Notes: generated by a model not told the origin, from the sequence alone. Counted from the stretch's first letter, positions 1 to 8,348 are shown. The stretch is 64,000 nucleotides of DNA from JAHRAW01 sp965226545 (GCA_965226545.1 OZ245364.1:124001-188000), one strand, 5' to 3'. A program made the numbers and translations.

Positions 1-357
1 CCAACAAAATTTTTTGCCAAATCCATAATTATCCGGCGGCATCAAAACTTCCCCGCTTTGTGAAAGCGATTCGAACAATCGATTCAATTCATCTTCATTG
101 TCGCATTCGACAAACAGCGAAATCGAAGGCGTGAAGGTAAACGCATGCTTGATTGGGCTGTTGAGGCAAATGAATGCTTGCCCGCCCAGCGTAAAATCGG
201 CTTTCTTAAAACTGCCCTCAGGCACGGTTTCATCCGCACCATAACGGACAATTTGCCCTATCTCGGAATCGGGGAATATCTCGACATAAAATCGCATGGC
301 TTCCTCGGCCATGCCTTCGAACATTAGAAACGGGGTGATTTTATGCGGGGGTGGCAT
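1..357 (-). CDS. VOC-superfamily PhnB-like protein, 3' end cut by the window
   Basis: Reading the minus strand from the ATG at 357 gives 119 codons that stay open to the window edge, so the C-terminus is missing. The protein starts MPPPHKITPFLMFEGMAEEA and continues with a FYVEIFPDSE segment, a GSFKKADFTLGGQ strand and a SISLFVECDNEDE segment. This is the pattern of the PhnB / '3-demethylubiquinone-9 3-methyltransferase' branch of the vicinal oxygen chelate fold. Family members are small soluble proteins, often of unknown substrate, so the methyltransferase name should not be taken as function. It lies downstream of the barrel gene at 460-1155 on the same strand, behind a weak terminator. Family assignment is fairly sure; substrate is unknown. 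Confidence 0.75.
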   Translation of the reverse strand, partial: MPPPHKITPFLMFEGMAEEAMRFYVEIFPDSEIGQIVRYGADETVPEGSFKKADFTLGGQAFICLNSPIKHAFTFTPSISLFVECDNEDELNRLFESLSQSGEVLMPPDNYGFGKKFCW

Positions 358-400
358 GGCGGCATTGTAACAAAACGCGGCACGTGGTTTGGTTATATCA

Positions 401-428
401 AAAACCCGCCCAATTGCTCAGGCGGGGT
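401..428 (-). terminator. Probable rho-independent terminator after the 460-1155 gene
   Basis: Read on the minus strand, a CCCGCC / GGCGGG stem of six GC pairs with a 10-nt loop is followed by five T. It lies about 30 nt after the stop codon of the beta-barrel gene and before the PhnB-like gene. The stem is short, so termination may be partial. Confidence 0.5.
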
Positions 429-459
429 CAATAACACCCACCAAGAAAAATCCATCGAT

Positions 460-1155
460 TCAATCGATAATGATATTTACAGTCAACGCCTTGACATCAC
501 CAAAATCATCGTCGCTGATGTATTGCATTATCTCAAGCCCCCAATCCGCACCGTCGGGCGAATCGTGGATGAAACCGATGCCGAAAGAACCGGTTGCCGA
601 AGTGTCTGTTTTTGTGAATCCGGGGGAAGTGCTGATGGTGGGGGCGATGACATGGGGGTTGGGATGGCTGTCCTCGTATTTGAAGGGAGCATCTTCGCTT
701 TCCCAACTTGCCTTTAATCGTGTATAGCCGATGATGGCGTAAGGGTAAAACGAATCCGTTGCGAAACCACCAAAGCGCAAATAGCCGCCGATAAAATGGT
801 CTACGCCAATCTCAAGTTCATGGTTGGCAACCACATCGATATAGTTTTGATTGGGATGATGCACTTCATATTCATGCGTTTTTTCGGTTGCCCCGAATCC
901 CAATCGCAATTCAGCGGCGATGTACTCATTAATTTGCTTGCCGATTTGCAAAACCCCCGCTGCAACGTCTATATCCTGCGGTAAATCATTCGCATTGCCA
1001 ACCGAACTGCGGCCTTCAAACGCAACATCAAGCCAAGCCAAACCGACGTTGGCGTAAATTTCCCCGACCTTCGGCAAATCCGCATGCAAAGCGGTCGTGG
1101 ATAAACCCAAACCGAGCATCGCAACACCCAACAAACCAAAAAATCGCTTAACCAT
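460..1155 (-). CDS. Predicted outer-membrane beta-barrel protein
   Basis: 231 residues from the ATG at 1155. I chose this start because it begins a clear signal peptide (MVKRFFGLLGVAMLGLGLST, likely cleaved after ALHA near residue 25). A longer open frame to 1311 only adds sequence that overlaps the upstream gene. The mature part alternates short polar/hydrophobic stretches such as IYANVGLAWLDVAF, AAELRLGFGA and YPYAIIGYTRL, typical of small OmpA/opacity-type barrels. It ends NIIID rather than with a terminal aromatic residue, which is unusual for a barrel. The start overlaps the stop of the CARDB-like lipoprotein gene by 8 nt, so the two are probably co-translated. Ligand or function is unknown. 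Confidence 0.7.
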   Translation of the reverse strand: MVKRFFGLLGVAMLGLGLSTTALHADLPKVGEIYANVGLAWLDVAFEGRSSVGNANDLPQDIDVAAGVLQIGKQINEYIAAELRLGFGATEKTHEYEVHHPNQNYIDVVANHELEIGVDHFIGGYLRFGGFATDSFYPYAIIGYTRLKASWESEDAPFKYEDSHPNPHVIAPTISTSPGFTKTDTSATGSFGIGFIHDSPDGADWGLEIMQYISDDDFGDVKALTVNIIID

Positions 1156-2140
1156 TTTGCCCCCCAATCGAAGATTGATAATCCGCCGTTGCCAAAAGCG
1201 TCGAGTCGTTGTCAAAATCATAAACAATGCGCGGATATGCCAAAGTAAAATCGCCAAAATCAACCAAACAAACCCGGCGCGCAGCCGATATAAAGAGGCG
1301 TTCGGTAACACTCACCCGCTCACTCATCATCGCGCAATCATTGTCGGAGTTGATGTCGCCGTTTGCCTCTATGCAAGCGCCAAAATAATAACTGCCGACG
1401 GGAGATGGGGTGAAGGCATCGTGGCTCAGCACGGAAGTTGTCCCCGGCTTCAATTCGTCCACCAGACGACCGTCAATTTTTAAGTCGTTCTCGTCTATGG
1501 TTGAATCGACCGAGCGGTAGTAAACCAGAACGCTTTCGGGCGAATATCCTGGCCCCGATTCATCGTTGCTCACCGTTGCAGAAAACTCAATCGCGCCATT
1601 CTCAAGTACGGATGTATCAAGGGAACTGAAAGCGGTTACGCTTAAATCAAAATCTCCGCCATCGACGGTAACTTCCACACCCTTTGAGCACTTGCCGCTT
1701 TCTGCGGAACATACGCCATAGTAGCCGGTAGTCGACGCAAATACATCGGCGGTTATTTCAACGCACTTTGTGTTACTGAAAAAATCACCACAATAATAAG
1801 TGGTATCGGTTTCGGCAAAAGGGCGAATCTCAACTTCTGCGTCATCCTGCGTGATGGTCTCGCCATCGGAGCGCCGAAATACAAGATTGCGTCTATCGTA
1901 TTCCTTGGACAAAAAGGGTGTTTCGAGCACGACTCTAAACTCGGAATACCCCTCTGCGTTGCGTTTGTCAGGGTCGGCCGTTGGCGCATTCAGTGGCGTA
2001 TCAATGTTTGCACTTGAGCCACCGCCACCGCCGCCACTATCGGGCCCACCACCACCTCCACAAGCAACCACCCCAACCACCCCCAACACAACGAGTGCGA
2101 GTTTGGCGAATTGCCAAGTGTTTTGATGATGAGTTTTCAT
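1148..2140 (-). CDS. Lipoprotein with a CARDB-like domain
   Basis: 330 residues from the ATG at 2140. The leader MKTHHQNTWQFAKLALVVLG ends in a lipobox (GVVAC, Cys27) followed by a Gly/Ser-rich linker. The region near residues 180-280 has the CARDB/Ig-like pattern 'VLVYYRS..STID..D...', a proline turn, 'GSYYFGAC' and a terminal '..SDNDC', with cysteines likely to form a disulfide. The lipoprotein at 5014-7002 has the same leader words (HQ..WQFAKL) and the same domain, so the two are paralogs. After the domain (SVTE) about 50 residues of unlike sequence follow up to the stop, which overlaps the next gene by 8 nt. Role is probably at the cell surface, by inference only. Confidence 0.7.
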   Translation of the reverse strand: MKTHHQNTWQFAKLALVVLGVVGVVACGGGGGPDSGGGGGGSSANIDTPLNAPTADPDKRNAEGYSEFRVVLETPFLSKEYDRRNLVFRRSDGETITQDDAEVEIRPFAETDTTYYCGDFFSNTKCVEITADVFASTTGYYGVCSAESGKCSKGVEVTVDGGDFDLSVTAFSSLDTSVLENGAIEFSATVSNDESGPGYSPESVLVYYRSVDSTIDENDLKIDGRLVDELKPGTTSVLSHDAFTPSPVGSYYFGACIEANGDINSDNDCAMMSERVSVTERLFISAARRVCLVDFGDFTLAYPRIVYDFDNDSTLLATADYQSSIGGQNG

Positions 2141-2327
2141 AAGATTTTTGCCATTCAATCAACGATTTTTTTCGCCGTGTCAAGTAAAAAAACCCCGCGC
2201 GATGCATCAGCACCGCCCAGGGTTCGCCAATACTCAACAACACAAAGCCGTTGTCGTAGTAGACGGGTTAACTGCGGCGTTACTATGGAGTCTTGCCGGA
2301 ACGCATTTGCAGTTTTTGGTTACCGCA

Positions 2328-2498
2328 CACCCGCCGGCACGGTCAACTTCCCGGCGCGCGCATTGTAGTTTAATTTTGGCATTGACGGGTTAATCGGTTT
2401 TGGTTATCACACTCCTCGAGGGGAGAGTTGCCGGGCCAGCCCCAATCTTGGTTCACATGCACCCGCCGGCACGTGTTTCTTTTCCCGGCGCGCGCATT
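2328..2498. repeat. Two copies of a GC-rich element with inverted arms
   Basis: A block starting CACCCGCCGGCAC and ending CCGGCGCGCGCATT occurs at 2328-2364 and again at 2460-2498, with unlike sequence inside and between. Each copy contains CGCCGG / CCGGCG arms that could pair. They sit in the spacer between the divergent lipoprotein and porin genes. A related hairpin occurs in the tct operon at 20943-20967. Confidence 0.6.
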
Positions 2499-2621
2499 AT
2501 GCCCTTTTCCGCCGTTTTTTATGCATTATTTTTATTGCGTTTTGGCATCTCGGCGCGTTTGCCCTTGTTTTATGCGGGTTTCAGCGGGTTTTTTTGGGTT
2601 AACTTTTTTTTAATAAATCGC

Positions 2622-2650
2622 TTGACAATCGCGCATTTCGCCATTATTGT
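2622..2650 (+). promoter_or_regulatory. Sigma70-type promoter of the porin gene
   Basis: TTGACA at 2622-2627, a 17-nt spacer and TATTGT at 2645-2650. The -35 box is perfect and the -10 box matches at four of six positions. The predicted start near 2657 leaves a leader of about 80 nt before the porin ATG at 2739. The surroundings are AT-rich compared with the region. Confidence 0.65.
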
Positions 2651-2738
2651 CACGCGCACATTGTGTATCGCCCTCGCCGATTTGGGTTTGGCGGTTGCGC
2701 AATGTATTTTTTTGTACAACTCAATTGAGGATATTTCC

Positions 2739-4142
2739 ATGAAAGTTTCAAAATCTTTACTTGCCGTGATTGCCATGGCGGGAACGATGGGCTTTTCTGC
2801 CGTCGCTTCTGCTATGGATTTCTCGGTTTACGGCTCGCTTCGCGGCGGGCTTCAACAGTCCGAAAAAGACGACACGCAGATTGTGGGTGGCGCGACTATC
2901 GCTGCCGATGACGATGGCAACATCACGGTCGGCGTTGTTGGCGCAGACGGTCTCGTGGCAGGCGGCTTGAAAGAAGGCGCCTCACTCGGTGATGCCACCA
3001 ACTACGGCACGGTAGCGGCATATGATGTCGACACCGATGACTTCGTAGCGGGTGGCAAAGTCGAAGCCGCCGACGCACAACTGGAACTCGGTCACGGCTT
3101 TGCCGGTAGCCGAGTCGGCATCAAGGGGTCTGAAGACCTCGGCAATGGTGCTGAAGCCGGTTTGCGTTGGGAAACCGCTGTTGGCGCCAAAGGCGATTTG
3201 GCTGACAACGGTCGTCTCGCCAATGTCTGGTATTCAGGCGCATTCGGCAAAATCACGATTGGTCAGCAAAACAACCCGTATCGCAACGCTGCGAACTGGG
3301 ACCAATCTTGGTGGATTGGCGGCAACAACCGTTACAACGACGGTGGTTCTCGCTTGCAAGGCATCCGTTATGACGGCGGCTCTGGCGCATTCAACTTCAG
3401 CGTTATGGCAAATGCCGACAACGACACCGACTTTGCATCTGCGGCGCGTACGATGACCATTACTGCGACGACTGACAGCAGTTTGTGTGCCACTGGTGCA
3501 CCTACTACGGAAACGGGTAGTGACATCTCTTGCGTAGCCACCGAAACCGTCACTTACGACGAAGTCGAAGCCGAAACCGGTCTTGATTCCATCATTGCCA
3601 CCGGTCATTACGACATGGGCGTAGCCACGATTAACCTTGGCTATCGTACCAACAGCAATGAAAGCCAATATGTCGGTCAAAGCCACGACAACTTCGTTAT
3701 CAGCGCCAATGGTTCGCTGGACGCATTGGATTGGTATATTGCGTTTGAAAACAATACCGACAACGCCAATGTTACGCGTGGCACTGCTGCGAAAATCACG
3801 CCCGCTGCCGCCAACGGCAATGCTGAAGTCGTCAAAGCCAACAAAGATGCAACGGCAATTGCCGATGCATTTGAAACGGCGCACGACGTCACCACGATTG
3901 GCTTGTTCCTCGGCTACAACATCAGTGACGTGTCAAAAGTTTACATGGAGTGGGAAGATTCCGCCAATGACGGACTCGACGTGCTCGGTGAAAACCTTGA
4001 CAAAAACGCAGTGTTGCTTGGCTACTCTCGCTCATTTGGCCCGAACACCTCGTTCATCGCCGAATACGTGTCGGTTGACAACAACAGCGAATTGTCTGCA
4101 GACAGCACCACCCTGCAAGGCTACTTGAAAGTCGATTTCTAA
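2739..4142 (+). CDS. General porin, outer-membrane trimeric barrel family
   Basis: 467 residues from the ATG at 2739, which follows a TTGAGGA Shine-Dalgarno-like stretch and begins the signal peptide MKVSKSLLAVIAMAGTMGFS, cleaved near ASA/MDF. The open frame reaches back to 2400 but that part has no porin features. The mature protein starts MDFSVYGSLRGGLQ, then shows ELGHGFAGSRVGIKGSEDLG NG-type words and 'GLRWE', 'WYSGAFGKITIGQQNNPYR', the hallmarks of the Gram-negative porin (Porin_4 / OmpC-like) family. The last residues GYLKVDF end in Phe, the usual barrel-assembly signal. One extracellular loop near residue 250 carries two cysteines (SSLCA, DISCVA). Strong promoter and terminator suggest an abundant single-gene transcript. 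Solute preference cannot be read. Confidence 0.9.
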   Translation: MKVSKSLLAVIAMAGTMGFSAVASAMDFSVYGSLRGGLQQSEKDDTQIVGGATIAADDDGNITVGVVGADGLVAGGLKEGASLGDATNYGTVAAYDVDTDDFVAGGKVEAADAQLELGHGFAGSRVGIKGSEDLGNGAEAGLRWETAVGAKGDLADNGRLANVWYSGAFGKITIGQQNNPYRNAANWDQSWWIGGNNRYNDGGSRLQGIRYDGGSGAFNFSVMANADNDTDFASAARTMTITATTDSSLCATGAPTTETGSDISCVATETVTYDEVEAETGLDSIIATGHYDMGVATINLGYRTNSNESQYVGQSHDNFVISANGSLDALDWYIAFENNTDNANVTRGTAAKITPAAANGNAEVVKANKDATAIADAFETAHDVTTIGLFLGYNISDVSKVYMEWEDSANDGLDVLGENLDKNAVLLGYSRSFGPNTSFIAEYVSVDNNSELSADSTTLQGYLKVDF

Positions 4143-4165
4143 TCTCGACTCTCAATCCGCTTCAC

Positions 4166-4197
4166 GCCGGGGGCGGAAACGCCCTCGGCTTTTTTTT
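4166..4197 (+). terminator. Strong rho-independent terminator of the porin gene
   Basis: A 10-bp stem (4166-4175 with 4180-4189, one G-U pair) closed by a GAAA tetraloop is followed directly by eight T. It starts 24 nt after the porin stop codon. Confidence 0.92.
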
Positions 4198-4218
4198 CAT
4201 TATTAACCGAGAATTGAA

Positions 4219-4545
4219 ATGAACAACCGAAAATCTTTATTCGTTGATGCAAACGAAACCTACGATGATGATTTTGTCGTAAAGCCCGCAAAAATAATCG
4301 GGCTTAACGAAAGCGACACTGTTGTTGGCAACGACAACATGCCTGCAGTTTCCTCTGCCGAATCCATTAAATCCGTTGGTGGCAAAATGGCAGTCAACAC
4401 CGTAATCCGTAGCATGCACACCGGTGAATCACTCCCTAAATCCGCCAGTGACGAAATCGAGCATACGATACAAAGGGGCTTGTTAACGGTCGGCATTGCG
4501 GCATTGGGCAGTGTATTGGGTAGCATATTTGGCACTAAAAAATGA
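4219..4545 (+). CDS. Hypothetical protein with C-terminal hydrophobic segment
   Basis: 108 residues; no family recognised. The N-terminal two thirds are polar and acidic (DANETYDDDFVV, GLNESDTVVGNDN). Residues from about 88 form one hydrophobic glycine-zipper-like stretch, LLTVGIAALGSVLGSIFG, before the terminal TKK, which could be a single membrane anchor. An AACCGAGAA stretch 7-15 nt before the ATG may serve as a weak ribosome site. The stop overlaps the next ATG by four bases (ATGA), so the pair is probably translated together. It lies just after the porin terminator and must have its own promoter or arise from read-through. Confidence 0.6.
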   Translation: MNNRKSLFVDANETYDDDFVVKPAKIIGLNESDTVVGNDNMPAVSSAESIKSVGGKMAVNTVIRSMHTGESLPKSASDEIEHTIQRGLLTVGIAALGSVLGSIFGTKK

Positions 4546-4808
4546 AACCCGCCCGCCCCACCACTGTCGATATAGTCGCCTTCGCCAAAGCCGTAGACGA
4601 CGCCGAAACCATCGATGAACTTGTCAACGCCGAGATGGACATCAACCGTGCCATAGGGCATCTGCTCAACCACGCCCGCACCTATAATTTCGTACACAGC
4701 CAGAAAGTACAAGACCACTATCAAACCGAACTGCGCAAACTGCTCGACATCGTCGACAGCAAAAAACAAAATCTACAACCCCTCGCCGCCACCCCCGCCC
4801 TCGCATAA
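4542..4808 (+). CDS. Hypothetical small helical protein
   Basis: 88 residues with no recognised family. The composition suggests an all-helical soluble protein: VDIVAFAKAVDDAETIDELV, then NAEMDINRAIGHLLNHARTY and VQDHYQTELRKLLDIVDSKK. There is no signal peptide or membrane segment. It starts inside the stop of the preceding small gene (ATGA overlap) and a bidirectional hairpin follows within a few bases of its stop, so the two genes form a compact two-gene unit. Function unknown. Confidence 0.6.
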   Translation: MKPARPTTVDIVAFAKAVDDAETIDELVNAEMDINRAIGHLLNHARTYNFVHSQKVQDHYQTELRKLLDIVDSKKQNLQPLAATPALA

Positions 4809-4810
4809 AA

Positions 4811-4843
4811 AAAACCCCGCCCAAAACAACAGGCGGGGTTTTT
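4811..4843 (+). terminator. Bidirectional terminator
   Basis: AAAACCCCGCC at 4811-4821 pairs with GGCGGGGTTTT at 4832-4842, giving a stem of 11 pairs with A-rich and T-rich ends. It can stop transcripts from the 4219-4808 pair and, on the other strand, read-through from the 5014-8348 operon. Confidence 0.85.
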
Positions 4844-4904
4844 CATAAAGCAAACCAAATCAAACAATGGTGAACTTAAACGGCTCACCTCCCGGCGTGG
4901 ATTG

Positions 4905-4990
4905 CGCTCGTCACAGTGTCGGTAAAACGCTAATCACAGCATGGATAACGCCCGTCACAGCGCAAGTTGCGCTAATCACAGCGTCAGTAA
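4905..4990. repeat. Degenerate 21-bp tandem repeat, four units
   Basis: Units begin at 4905 (23 bp), 4928, 4949 and 4970 (21 bp each), each with the pattern CGCY-NGTCACAG-CRYNNGTAA. A fifth, decayed unit may start at 4991. The array lies in the spacer between the converging 4542-4808 and 5014-7002 genes, just beyond the terminator. A small frame crosses it, giving heptad-like words, but I do not call it a gene. Confidence 0.7.
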
Positions 4991-5013
4991 CGCTTGCCCC
5001 GACGCCGCAGGGG

Positions 5014-7002
5014 TTAAAACGATTCGATGCGCCAACCGCTGCCTACTTTTGTGAGGGTGACGGTGAAAATCTTGCCGTTGATTAACGCGTTTTCGTGTAC
5101 CGCATTGCCGCCAAGAGATACACATAAACTCCCGGTGCATAACCGACCACTCGAATCAACCGACAATACGCCGCCGCTGGAAAGCGTGCAACTAGCGCCC
5201 CCCGGCGTTAACACTTGACCAACAGAACAAGTGCCGCTCGTGGTGCTACCGCCACCGCCACTGCTAACGGTCACCGAAACGTAGTCGCAATTGTCCCCTG
5301 GGAAAAGCTCATCGCCGCCGTCAGGTACGCAAGCGATGTAGTGGTAATTGCCCGCAGTGCTCGGGGCGGTCAAACTAATGTTTTCTGATAAGGCGCGGCC
5401 CGGCGAAAGTGCCGGCACCGAATCCGTGCCCACTCGGGTGTCGCTTGCATCGAGGGTAGAGTCGCTCGACAGATAATATGTCAAGGTGGAAGCGGGGGTG
5501 GCAATATCCGCGAATTGCCAGTTGCCAACTAAAGCGGATAACATGAACGATTGGTTGGGGGTTAAGGTGGAATCACTTACGGAAAGATGTACTTCGAAAT
5601 CCCAAGCATCCACAAAATCAAGCCGTTGACTGCCGGCTGCTTCCGCCCCGGCAGTCACCGGTGAATTGGAATGAGAATTCGACTCCCCTTCGAAATGTGT
5701 GCTAATCGGTGCACAAGCATCTTCGCCTGAAGTTTGTCCTCCCGCCCTTTGGCATTCCGTGATCGCCGCACTTCGCGCGGCTGGCAAAGTATTGCGTGTC
5801 GCCCATGCCAATACGCCATCATCGCCGTTGGTGTGTCCGCCGGTGGCATAAGCGATATGCGCGGTGAAAGTGACGAGCACTGCACAGTTGGCGCCACTTC
5901 CGCCGTCATCAATGCACAATCGCATCGCCTCGCTGTGTGCCAACGCTTTCGTCGATTGATTGACGCTTGTTCCATAAAACCAAAAGTGGTCGGTTTTTCC
6001 AAATGCTAACGCACCGTATTTCGCTTCCTCGGTCACCGCCACCGCCACACTTGCCGAACAATCATTGCTTGGGTCGCTGTCGTCGGCTGACACTACGCAA
6101 GCGCCATAATAATAAGTGCCGAGGGAAAGTGGGGCGAAGACATCGGTGGATACTTTGAAAGTCGCCCCCGCCGCCAATGGGCGTATCGAAAACGTGATAA
6201 CTGAGGCGTCAGTATTATCGATGGCTGCATTTGTCGAGCGATAGAAAACAAGCAATGCTCTCGGGGCGCGGGAAGCGATAGTGTTGGTGACATCAATGGT
6301 TAAGGTAATCTTTTCGCCGGTTGCCACCGATGATGTTTTACTGGCTGTGGCACCGGTTGCCGACCAATCGTAGTCGATGACGGCGACAATTTCGGTGCCG
6401 GTGATGAGTCCCTCGTCATTGACACTGCCGCCGGCGTCTGTATACACCTCAACGCCAAGATAATCATTGGACACTGCTTCGTCGTCGCCGTCGTCGGCAA
6501 CGGTTTCGCGCTCGAATTGCCCTTCGACAATAAAGCGCGTCGGCTTGGTGGAGTCAGTGGATAGCGTGGCGGCGGAGATTTCTTGGGTGATTACTCGTTC
6601 GCTGTCGCCGCCAACCGCACCCACCGCATAAGTGCCGACAACGTCGCCGATTTCTTCAAGCGTGGCTTTATCATCCGAACGATACAAAACGAACGAAGTA
6701 TTCGCAGGCGATACGGTGCCGCCGGTGTTTTCAACCGTAACCGACAATATAAAATTCTCATCGGCGGCGATTACAAACGCACTTCGCGCACTGAGAGTGC
6801 CCGCACCACTTGATTCGACGGGTGCGGCGGCGACGGCTTCAATGCTGACGCTTTTGATGGCGAGTCGCCAGTCCGCCGGGCCGATGGTGGCACTTGGTCC
6901 GCTACTGCCGCCACCACCACCGCAAGCGACCATACCAAACGCAAATACCAATGCGGCAAGAATGAGTTTGGCAAATTGCCAAGCATGTTGATGCACTTGC
7001 AT
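5014..7002 (-). CDS. Large lipoprotein with CARDB-like domains and a DUF4189-like domain
   Basis: 662 residues from the ATG at 7002; its A is also the last base of the upstream TGA (TGATG), so translation is probably coupled. A GTG three bases earlier is an alternative. The leader MQVHQHAWQFAKLILAALVF ends in a lipobox (GMVAC, Cys27) and a Gly/Ser linker. Ig-like CARDB segments lie near 75-190, 215-335 and 480-580, each with 'Y-RS/Y-SS', a turn, and YYYGAC or YHYIAC plus a late Asn-Asp-Cys. Between the second and third is a DUF4189-like stretch (KYGALAFGKTDHFWFYG..., then CIDDGGSGANCAVLV). The last 70 residues are cysteine-containing with no known match. Likely surface partner of the inverse autotransporter; function inferred only. 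Confidence 0.78.
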   Translation of the reverse strand: MQVHQHAWQFAKLILAALVFAFGMVACGGGGGSSGPSATIGPADWRLAIKSVSIEAVAAAPVESSGAGTLSARSAFVIAADENFILSVTVENTGGTVSPANTSFVLYRSDDKATLEEIGDVVGTYAVGAVGGDSERVITQEISAATLSTDSTKPTRFIVEGQFERETVADDGDDEAVSNDYLGVEVYTDAGGSVNDEGLITGTEIVAVIDYDWSATGATASKTSSVATGEKITLTIDVTNTIASRAPRALLVFYRSTNAAIDNTDASVITFSIRPLAAGATFKVSTDVFAPLSLGTYYYGACVVSADDSDPSNDCSASVAVAVTEEAKYGALAFGKTDHFWFYGTSVNQSTKALAHSEAMRLCIDDGGSGANCAVLVTFTAHIAYATGGHTNGDDGVLAWATRNTLPAARSAAITECQRAGGQTSGEDACAPISTHFEGESNSHSNSPVTAGAEAAGSQRLDFVDAWDFEVHLSVSDSTLTPNQSFMLSALVGNWQFADIATPASTLTYYLSSDSTLDASDTRVGTDSVPALSPGRALSENISLTAPSTAGNYHYIACVPDGGDELFPGDNCDYVSVTVSSGGGGSTTSGTCSVGQVLTPGGASCTLSSGGVLSVDSSGRLCTGSLCVSLGGNAVHENALINGKIFTVTLTKVGSGWRIESF

Positions 7003-8348
7003 CACGATTGCCCGCCAACTTCAATAATCTCCACACGCACAGTACGCCGAGATTTCAAATTGGGATTCATCGGCAAATCAACCTCGGCAACGCCGACAGT
7101 TGCGCCTTGCGCGATAACGATTTCAATCGGTTCAGCGGGAAAATCTTCACCGGCGATTGCCGGGTTTGCGCCTTCGCCGGGCATCAACTGCACAACCACA
7201 CGCACCGGATTGGCAACCGCATCGGCAACCTGCGCTTGCAAACGCAATTCACCGCCACTTTGGAAATTCTCGCGCAAGAAACGCACCGTGACATCGCCGG
7301 CCGTGACGCCGCTAACCGGCGCTTTGCGCTCGATCACTTCGATGCGATTTTCTGAATCAACCGTGCGCCATACTTCCTCGGCGTTAACTTCGCCGCGATT
7401 GGCGACTCCCAATCCCGCCCATTGCGCTTTGCCGCGCTTCACGCCGAGCGGCTTGACGAACGAGATGCGCATATCGTTGCGCTCGTCTGTTTGATTGCCG
7501 CCGCGCCAAGTGCTGGAGAGTTGCAAATACGGATGCGGTTTCCATGCCAAGGCAACGCGATTTTGCCGAACGCTTGCGCCGAGTTGTTGTTGGCTATCCC
7601 AAACGCCGGTGCTGATATCCAAATTGATTGCGGTGGTGGGCGAAAGTTTTACCCCGATTTCACTGCCGCCAATTGCGCGCTCCTGAAAGCCGGGGCGTCC
7701 TTCGCGCCAACCGCTTTGTACCGCATAATGATTGATGTAGCCGATTCCCCAAGTGCCGACATAATCCGCGCCGAACACATGCCGCTCATGCCCGCGGTCT
7801 AAATTTTGTTGCAATGCCGCTGAGACGCCCCAAAAATGAAGGGGGGAGGGTCCGGCGGTGTGATTCTGCCGCGCGCCGCCGGCGAAACGATGCACCAAGC
7901 CGATGCGCGTGTCGCTGCGGTCAAAGCCGAATTCGTCGCTCCAGCGGGTAATGCCGTTTTGTAAAAACAACGCGCCTTGCGGCAATGAATTCGCCGCGCC
8001 GCCGCTGATATTCATCAACGGAATAACCGCATCCAAATCGCCGCGCACTTTGCCATCGCCGGCGACTGAATAATCAAGCGATTGCTGAATGTGAAAACCG
8101 TGACCGAATACGCGCTTGCCATGCTGACTCAATACATCCGCACCGCGTTCGAAGAAAAAGCCAACCGTGCTATCGACCGCACATTCGCCGGATTGACGCG
8201 CCGCGAGAGATGCGTTTTCTGCGCCATCCATTTCGGCAAGGCATGAGGTTAATGATTGCCGATACCCGGCAAAAAAATTGGACGAATCATCCGCTTGGGC
8301 GAGCGGAATAAAACTCGCCACCGTTAGTAATATAAGGATATTTCTCAT
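7002..8348 (-). CDS. Inverse autotransporter beta-barrel with one short passenger domain
   Basis: 448 residues from the ATG at 8348, the start of the signal peptide MRNILILLTVASFIPLAQA. Residues about 60-330 match the intimin/invasin-type (inverse autotransporter) barrel: DLDAVIPLMN, QNGITRWSDEFGFDRSDTRI GLVHRF, then WGVSAALQQNLDRGHERHVF with GADYVG, and repeated aromatic strands. In this family the barrel sits in the outer membrane and exports what follows it. Here only about 110 residues follow, one Calx-beta/Ig-like domain (VRFLRENFQSGGELRLQAQV, VRVEIIEVGG). That is far shorter than intimin-type passengers. The stop overlaps the next lipoprotein's start. No LysM or polypeptide-repeat region precedes the barrel. 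Confidence 0.82.
   Translation of the reverse strand: MRNILILLTVASFIPLAQADDSSNFFAGYRQSLTSCLAEMDGAENASLAARQSGECAVDSTVGFFFERGADVLSQHGKRVFGHGFHIQQSLDYSVAGDGKVRGDLDAVIPLMNISGGAANSLPQGALFLQNGITRWSDEFGFDRSDTRIGLVHRFAGGARQNHTAGPSPLHFWGVSAALQQNLDRGHERHVFGADYVGTWGIGYINHYAVQSGWREGRPGFQERAIGGSEIGVKLSPTTAINLDISTGVWDSQQQLGASVRQNRVALAWKPHPYLQLSSTWRGGNQTDERNDMRISFVKPLGVKRGKAQWAGLGVANRGEVNAEEVWRTVDSENRIEVIERKAPVSGVTAGDVTVRFLRENFQSGGELRLQAQVADAVANPVRVVVQLMPGEGANPAIAGEDFPAEPIEIVIAQGATVGVAEVDLPMNPNLKSRRTVRVEIIEVGGQS

Noticed and set aside
2400..2738. N-terminal extension of the porin frame
   Set aside because: The promoter at 2622-2650 and the signal peptide from 2739 show that this part is the untranslated leader and spacer.
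4867..5085. 72-codon frame through the 21-bp repeat
   Set aside because: No ribosome site, runs into the converging lipoprotein gene, and its regular heptads come only from the DNA repeat.
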